Program-made: the position numbers and the translations under genes | The notes under the pieces: model-generated | Seen by the model: the letters and a program-made list of their open reading frames with translations, nothing else | Databases searched by the model: none | What the model was told of the DNA's origin: nothing | Source of the DNA: Verrucomicrobiota bacterium | GTDB lineage: Bacteria > Verrucomicrobiota > Verrucomicrobiae > Limisphaerales > UBA11358 | DNA: 16,478 nt | Direction of reading: 5' to 3' | Assembly: GCA_014860005.1 (NCBI GenBank) | Contig: JACZKP010000150.1 | Span: 1 to 16,478 of the forward strand | Shown: piece after piece, positions 12,948-16,478 of the stretch | How the letters are laid out: every line of letters begins with the position of its first letter | Numbering within the stretch: position 1 is the first letter of the stretch

Positions 12948-13252
12948 ATTCGCTCGAAACACGGAAACAGCTTTTGATCGCGGAAAGCGACCTGAACCGC
13001 GCCGGGCTACTTGAGGAAATGGCCGCCTTGGCGGCGGGCGTTCGCACAGCCACCAACCGCGCCAAATCCTTTGGCTCGATTGCCTCGGTGGCGGCAGTGC
13101 TGGTAGTGGGTCTAGCAGCCTTACGGCGCGGCAAGCCCGGCGTTGCCACCGCAAAACTTTCCCGGCTGCAGTCCATTCTCAAAGTCGCCGGCCTGATTTC
13201 CTCCTCCTGGCTGGCGTTCCGCTCGCAGCGCCGCGACCAGAAAAGCAAATAG
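12944..13252 (+). CDS. Small membrane protein in the YqjK position
   Basis: The product has 102 residues from the ATG that overlaps the upstream stop (ATGA). The N-terminal half is helical and charged (LETRKQLLIAESDLNRAGLL), with a hydrophobic segment near 43-58 (GSIASVAAVLVVGLAAL), a basic stretch (RRGKPG) and a second weak hydrophobic helix (LQSILKVAGLISSSWLAF). YqjK proteins share the pattern 'RR..L..........R..L'. I assign it by context and general form more than by residues. A slightly earlier in-frame start exists, but the overlapping ATG is better. Confidence 0.65.
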   Translation: MNSLETRKQLLIAESDLNRAGLLEEMAALAAGVRTATNRAKSFGSIASVAAVLVVGLAALRRGKPGVATAKLSRLQSILKVAGLISSSWLAFRSQRRDQKSK

Positions 13253-13275
13253 CAGATTACCCGAAAGGCAAATTT

Positions 13276-14001
13276 ATGTTGCGCAGCATCAAACAATTGT
13301 ACGGAAACAAACTCGGCGCGTCGGATGGTGAAATCGGCCAGGTGAAGGATTTCTATTTTGACGATCAGAACTGGGCGATTCGTTACCTGGTGGCGGACAC
13401 CGGTTCGTGGTTGCCGGGACGGGAGGTGCTCATCTCGCCCTATTCGCTGGGTCGGCTCGATCAGGCGGAAAAAGTCCTGCGCGTAAACCTGACGCGGAAA
13501 CAGATTGAGAACAGCCCTTCCATTGATTTGCACCAGCCGGTGTCACGGCAATACGAAGAGGAGTATTACCGCTATTACGGCTGGCCCTCTTATTGGGAGG
13601 GTGGCGGGTTGTGGGGCCTGAGTGGTTTTCCGATCCTGGAATTGCCACCCAAACCGCTCCCGAACGAACGTGGCCCTGCGATTGGCCCGCAAGCTGACCG
13701 TCCCGATGCGCATCTTCGAAGCACGCAAGCCGTGAACGGTTATCACCTCCACCGGAGTGATGAGATCATCGGCCATGTCTGCAATTTCATGATGGACGCC
13801 CAAAGCTGGGTGATTGGCCAGTTGGTCATCAAAACCGGAAACCGCTTTTCCGGCGAAGAGGTGCTGATACCCACGAAGAATGTGGAGCGGATCAGTTACG
13901 AGGAATCCACGGTGTTCGCCACCTTGGGCAGCGAAACCGCCGCGCAAAGTCCCGCGCAAAGTCCCGCGCAAAATCTGGCGCCAGCCAGGAACGCCGCTTG
14001 A
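13276..14001 (+). CDS. Protein with two PRC-barrel domains
   Basis: The product has 241 residues. The first PRC-barrel-like unit spans about 3-75: KLGASDGEIGQVKDFYFDDQ, then WAIRYLVADTGSWLPGREVL, ending LSPYSL-like. The second spans about 150-215: HRSDEIIGHVCNFMMDAQSW, then GQLVIKTGNRFSGEEVLIP. Both carry the 'G.V.DF..D...W.I..LV..TG' frame. The middle linker is rich in Tyr and Trp. PRC barrels occur in RimM, photosynthetic reaction centres and stress proteins; this standalone bacterial form is common next to stress genes and has no known enzymatic role. The C-terminus has a degenerate 12-nt tandem repeat that encodes SPAQSPAQ. An AAGG site precedes ATG 13276. Confidence 0.88.
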   Translation: MLRSIKQLYGNKLGASDGEIGQVKDFYFDDQNWAIRYLVADTGSWLPGREVLISPYSLGRLDQAEKVLRVNLTRKQIENSPSIDLHQPVSRQYEEEYYRYYGWPSYWEGGGLWGLSGFPILELPPKPLPNERGPAIGPQADRPDAHLRSTQAVNGYHLHRSDEIIGHVCNFMMDAQSWVIGQLVIKTGNRFSGEEVLIPTKNVERISYEESTVFATLGSETAAQSPAQSPAQNLAPARNAA

Positions 14002-14089
14002 CGACGCCATACCGACCATGAAAAACAGTCCAGTAAGAGATTCCTCCGAACGAAGGATTTGCGCTTTCAACCCCGGAACCGGCGTGGCT

Positions 14090-14153
14090 GTAGTGGCACG
14101 GGCGTCTCGCCCGTGCGTTTCGATTCGAACGGGCCAGAGGCCCGTGCCACTAC
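14090..14153. repeat. Cloverleaf-like palindromic element
   Basis: The ends are a perfect 14-bp inverted repeat, GTAGTGGCACGGGC (14090-14103) and GCCCGTGCCACTAC (14140-14153). Inside are two smaller perfect palindromes: CACGGGCG/CGCCCGTG with a 3-nt TCT loop (14097-14115) and GGGCC/GGCCC with an AGA loop (14131-14143). This text is typical of a dispersed repeat I recall from Verrucomicrobiota and Planctomycetota. It sits in the gap between the PRC-barrel gene and the response regulator and may end the upstream transcript, although no T-run follows. Confidence 0.7.
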
Positions 14154-14216
14154 CCGGTCCATCGGGAGGATGTCGCCCGGAGCCAGCCTGACGGAATTCC
14201 CACTGAACCGCCCATC

Positions 14217-14777
14217 ATGAAGAAGTACCACTCAACCATCTTGATCGTGGACGATGACCCCAACGATCTGCTCTTCATTGAAAAGGCATTCCGGGCGATC
14301 GGGGTGACGGATCCCATTCACACGATCAATGGAGGTGAGGAGGCGATTGCTTACATGATGGGCGAGGGGAAATATTCAGATCGCCGGATGTATGCCTATC
14401 CCACGTTCATCTCGACGGATTTGAAAATGGCCGGCGCGGATGGGTTTGCCGTCCTGGAACATCTGAGGAACAATCCCGAGTGGGCCGTCATTCCGACCGT
14501 GGTTTTGACTTCCTCCCGCGATCTGGACGACATCAAGAAGGCCTACATGCTGGGCGCGAGTTCTTACCACGTTAAACCCGGCTCGCCCGCCGAACTTCGC
14601 GAACTGTTGAAGGTGCTGCACAATTATTGGTTGAGTTGCGAAGTCCCGGAGGTGGACAGCAGCGGGCGCCAATTGCGTACGGACAGCGAAGGCAAGCTGG
14701 GCGAAAGATTTGAACAGTCGGCGGAATCCAGTCCGGATGCCGCGACCAGCGTGAAGCTCGCCGAGCAAGCCCAATGA
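14217..14777 (+). CDS. Single-domain response regulator (Rcp1-like) with C-terminal extension
   Basis: The product has 186 residues. The receiver domain spans about 5-135: acidic pocket VDDDPND (11-17), phospho-acceptor Asp68 in STDLKMAGADG, switch Thr98 in VVLTSS, and Lys120 in HVKPG. The spacing and the 'GGEEAIAYM' stretch match the Rcp1 subfamily, which serves hybrid kinases and phytochromes without an output domain. The last 50 residues (from VPEVDSSG on) are polar and probably disordered. No kinase is within the window, so the partner is unknown. All phosphorylation residues are intact. The leader before ATG 14217 (CCCACTGAACCGCCCATC) is A/C-rich without a strong ribosome site. Confidence 0.93.
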   Translation: MKKYHSTILIVDDDPNDLLFIEKAFRAIGVTDPIHTINGGEEAIAYMMGEGKYSDRRMYAYPTFISTDLKMAGADGFAVLEHLRNNPEWAVIPTVVLTSSRDLDDIKKAYMLGASSYHVKPGSPAELRELLKVLHNYWLSCEVPEVDSSGRQLRTDSEGKLGERFEQSAESSPDAATSVKLAEQAQ

Positions 14778-14929
14778 AGACAACACCCCAGCGCCCAAAC
14801 GCTCTCAGGTGTGCGCCACAGCGTTCAAGAACTGCCGTGCCCGCGCGGCTGCTGCCGCTGCTGCTTTTCATAAAATGAGGAACACTCCCCATAGCTCCCA
14901 CAAGCCTATCCAGGTTAGGTTATCGTGCC

Positions 14930-15427
14930 ATGAAAGCTAACCAGATTTTACCAGAGTGCGAATCGGACAGCGCACCGCTCCAATCCCAGTCGAATCCGCT
15001 GGAGCGCATTCTCGTCGTGGAGGATGAGCCGGCCATCCGCCAACTCAATGCCCTGATGTTGACGCGCTCGGGCTACGAGGTGGGCGCCGCCGAAGATGGC
15101 GCCGCCGCCTGGGACGCGCTTAATGAGGACAGCTACGATCTGTTGATCACCGACAACGTCATGCCGAAGCTCACCGGTTTTAAGTTGCTCGAAAAGTTGT
15201 ATGCCGCCCGCATGACTTTGCCGGTCATCATGGCCACCAGCGCAGTGCCCACGGCCCTGTTCACGCGCGGCCCGTGGCTCCAACCCAACGCCACCCTGCT
15301 CAAGCCCTATACCGGCGCGGAGTTGTTGAGAACCGTGAAAAAGGTCCTGCGCGAGGATAACCCAGCCTACACCACGGCAAAGCCCGGCGAATTCCCGGCA
15401 CCACATTCTCGCGGTCGAGGTTTATGA
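14930..15427 (+). CDS. Single-domain response regulator
   Basis: The product has 165 residues. After a 24-residue polar start comes a canonical receiver: ILVVEDEPAIRQLNALMLTR with Glu31 and Asp32, phospho-acceptor Asp75 in LLITDNVMPKLTGFKLLEKL, Thr103/Ser104 in IMATSA and Lys125 in LKPY. There is no output domain, only a short Pro-rich tail. It differs from the Rcp1-like regulator upstream in having the general 'ITD..MP..(T/D)G' form, so the two are not recent duplicates. No kinase is nearby. The gene is preceded by about 150 nt of non-coding sequence and could have its own promoter. Confidence 0.92.
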   Translation: MKANQILPECESDSAPLQSQSNPLERILVVEDEPAIRQLNALMLTRSGYEVGAAEDGAAAWDALNEDSYDLLITDNVMPKLTGFKLLEKLYAARMTLPVIMATSAVPTALFTRGPWLQPNATLLKPYTGAELLRTVKKVLREDNPAYTTAKPGEFPAPHSRGRGL

Positions 15428-15494
15428 AGCGAATGAACTGGCTGCGAATTGGCACGGATGCCCGCACCAACTCGAGTCATCTGATAACATTATT

Positions 15495-15511
15495 GCCGTC
15501 ATGTTGACGGC
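15495..15511. promoter_or_regulatory. Inverted repeat upstream of csbD
   Basis: GCCGTCA (15495-15501) and TGACGGC (15505-15511) are separated by TGT, 36 nt before the csbD ATG. The symmetry would suit an operator bound by a dimeric regulator; on the RNA it would form a 7-bp hairpin with a 3-nt loop. There is no T-run, so it is not an evident terminator of the regulator gene upstream. Confidence 0.45.
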
Positions 15512-15547
15512 GAACGAAAACGAACAACCAAAACAAAACGAACCGTT

Positions 15548-15754
15548 ATGACTAAACTCGAAATCAAAGGCGACTGGAACATCACCAAGGGCAAACTGAA
15601 ACAAAAATGGGCCAAGCTTACGGATGACGATCTCCAATACGCTGATGGCAAGCAGGACGAACTGATCGGCCGGATCCAGAAGCGCACCGGAGAAACCCGT
15701 GAAGCGATCGAAAAGGCTGTCAATGAATCCTGCTCCGACTGTGGCTGCAAGTGA
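15548..15754 (+). CDS. CsbD family stress protein
   Basis: The product has 68 residues. The core [20 protein letters not shown] followed by [20 protein letters not shown] and R(I)QK(R)[12 protein letters not shown] contains the family pattern 'G.W....GK.K..W..LTDDDL....G..D.L.G.(I/L)Q...G......(A)(V/I)'. CsbD proteins are tiny, highly hydrophilic and induced by general stress (sigma-B in Bacillus; E. coli YjbJ); the biochemical role is unknown. The C-terminal tail ESCSDCGCK carries three Cys (62, 65, 67), which is unusual compared with YjbJ. The leader is A/C-rich. The dodecin gene follows 47 nt downstream, so they may be co-transcribed. Confidence 0.93.
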   Translation: MTKLEIKGDWNITKGKLKQKWAKLTDDDLQYADGKQDELIGRIQKRTGETREAIEKAVNESCSDCGCK

Positions 15755-15801
15755 GCGGACAACCCGAGGCCACCAAGGCGCGAATACCGGAACCATCGAA
15801 C

Positions 15802-16011
15802 ATGAAAGATCCCGTCTATAAACTCATCGAACTCACCGGCACCTCGACCACTTCCATCGAGGATGCCGTGGACAAGGCCCTCAAGCGGGCGCATAAAACC
15901 ATCAAGAACCTATCCTGGTTTCAGGTGGTCGAAACGCGCGGCAGCATCGAAAAGGGAAAAGTGCATCATTGGCAGGTTACCATCAAAGTCGGTTTCACCG
16001 TGGAAGGCTGA
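15802..16011 (+). CDS. Dodecin (flavin-storage protein)
   Basis: The product has 69 residues, the family length. The order [21 protein letters not shown], then [19 protein letters not shown], then [16 protein letters not shown] is the dodecin beta-alpha-beta-beta sequence; Trp39 in LSWF is the flavin-sandwiching residue and the VETRG segment is characteristic. Dodecins form hollow 12-mers that bind riboflavin or FMN/CoA, buffer free flavin and protect against photo-oxidative damage. ATG 15802 gives the canonical start. Placement after csbD supports a stress role. Confidence 0.95.
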   Translation: MKDPVYKLIELTGTSTTSIEDAVDKALKRAHKTIKNLSWFQVVETRGSIEKGKVHHWQVTIKVGFTVEG

Positions 16012-16362
16012 GTTCCGCCCACGGTTGAAAGTACGGCACGATTTATTGGCAAACCTGCGAAGTTCCGGCGGTGCAAGTCACCAGCAAGCTTGGGTGAGAG
16101 ATTTGGTCAGGCGGCGGAACGCCGTCATGATGCCGCGGCAGGCGTGAGCGGCAGTTTGAAAACTGGGTGAAGGAGAGTTGTTCTCGTTCTCGAATCCGCC
16201 TGAAAATCGAGGACGAGGACGAGCAACGAGGAGGAGAAACACGGTTGGCTTTTCAAACCCGCTCTAACCCTAAGGCCTTGCGGGAATTCACACCGACGTT
16301 TGTCCCGGAGGGACATCCGGCCATAGCCCAGCGTTTCAACGCTTGTCATTACCCACATCTTT
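16012..16362. other. Gene-free stretch with several inverted repeats
   Basis: No convincing coding frame is seen. Inverted repeats visible are CGGCG/CGCCG with GAA loop (16112-16124), palindrome TGCCGCGGCA (16131-16140), CAGTTT/AAACTG (16152-16165), and imperfect arms GTTGTTCTCGTTCTCG (16177-16192) against CGAGGACGAGGACGAGCAAC (16208-16227). TGTCCC/GGGACA with loop GGA (16301-16315) is followed by CCCAGCGTTTCAACGC, a repeat motif I associate with Verrucomicrobiota. GTTCCG (16062-16067) can also pair with CGGAAC (16115-16120). It may be a structured RNA, a group II intron remnant or only decayed element sequence next to the transposase. Confidence 0.4.
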
Positions 16363-16478
16363 TTAGCGTTGGTTAAAGGTTTCTACTCCTTCGGCCATCC
16401 ACATCAGGCGCTGCCAGCCGCGCCAGATGGTTTGCCAGCCAGGTAGGCCGTCGCCTTTGCGCCCGAGGAAGCCTCCGA
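16363..16478 (-). mobile_element. C-terminus of an IS4/Tn5-type transposase (cut by window end)
   Basis: On the minus strand a frame enters from the right edge and stops with TAA (complement of 16363-16365). The visible 37 residues include GGFLGRKGDGLPGWQTIWRG followed by WQRLMWMAEG. The block GGFLGR(K)GDG.PG..T(I/L)W.G..R(L)....G is the conserved C-terminus of IS4-family (Tn5-like) DDE transposases, a region that in Tn5 mediates dimerisation. The DDE residues lie outside the window, so intactness cannot be judged. No terminal inverted repeat of an insertion sequence was found in the 350 nt downstream of the gene. Confidence 0.8.

Noticed and set aside
13930..13975. CRISPR-like or regulatory short tandem repeat (CGCGCAAAGTCC)
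   Set aside because: Only two to three units inside a coding region, encoding SPAQ repeats; no spacer structure.
13880..14191. A 103-codon frame across the PRC-barrel gene end and the palindromic element
   Set aside because: It overlaps a well-supported gene and continues through a palindromic repeat; no known pattern.

Overview
The window is GC-rich bacterial chromosome (roughly 60 % G+C by eye), most likely from a soil or freshwater Verrucomicrobiota (Pedosphaera/Limisphaerales-like). This placement is an inference. It rests on the phage-Mu-gp27-like protein at 1128-1775 with a helix-turn-helix neighbour, on dispersed palindromic elements of the kind I associate with that phylum (about 145-290, 1093-1119, 14090-14153, 16301-16315), and on A/C-rich leaders in place of strong Shine-Dalgarno sites. 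No rRNA, tRNA or CRISPR array was seen.

Layout. 1-1780: the tail of an upstream gene, a palindromic repeat block, a protein with two helix-turn-helix segments (401-967) and a Mu gp27/DUF3486-like protein (1128-1775). 1779-2784: first copy of a duplicated unit (10-nt iterons, hairpin-rich leader, entericidin-like lipoprotein), followed by a glycine-zipper protein. 2951-7090: a membrane/envelope block with a UbiB/ABC1 kinase-like protein, a small basic protein, a YihY-family membrane protein and an AI-2E-family transporter. 7157-8107 (minus strand): an M23 metallopeptidase lipoprotein, convergent with the transporter.

8283-11388 is a restriction-modification (R-M) island. Two beheaded N-terminal fragments of methyltransferase-like genes precede an intact-looking DNA methyltransferase and an overlapping endonuclease-like gene. 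A fragment of a type I HsdR lacking both ends follows. The HsdR fragment stops where the second copy of the iteron/leader/entericidin unit begins (11387-11815).

11606-16011 is a stress/envelope cluster on the plus strand: entericidin, BON-domain lipoprotein, DUF883 (YqjD/ElaB-like), YqjE-like, a small YqjK-position protein, a double PRC-barrel protein, two single-domain response regulators, CsbD and dodecin. The set resembles general-stress or osmotic-stress regulons in other bacteria. 16012-16362 has no gene but contains several inverted repeats. The window ends inside the C-terminus of an IS4/Tn5-type transposase on the minus strand.

Most notable are the duplicated leader, which looks like a structured RNA or multi-element regulatory region attached to entericidin genes, and the mosaic R-M island whose right edge coincides with one copy of that duplication.
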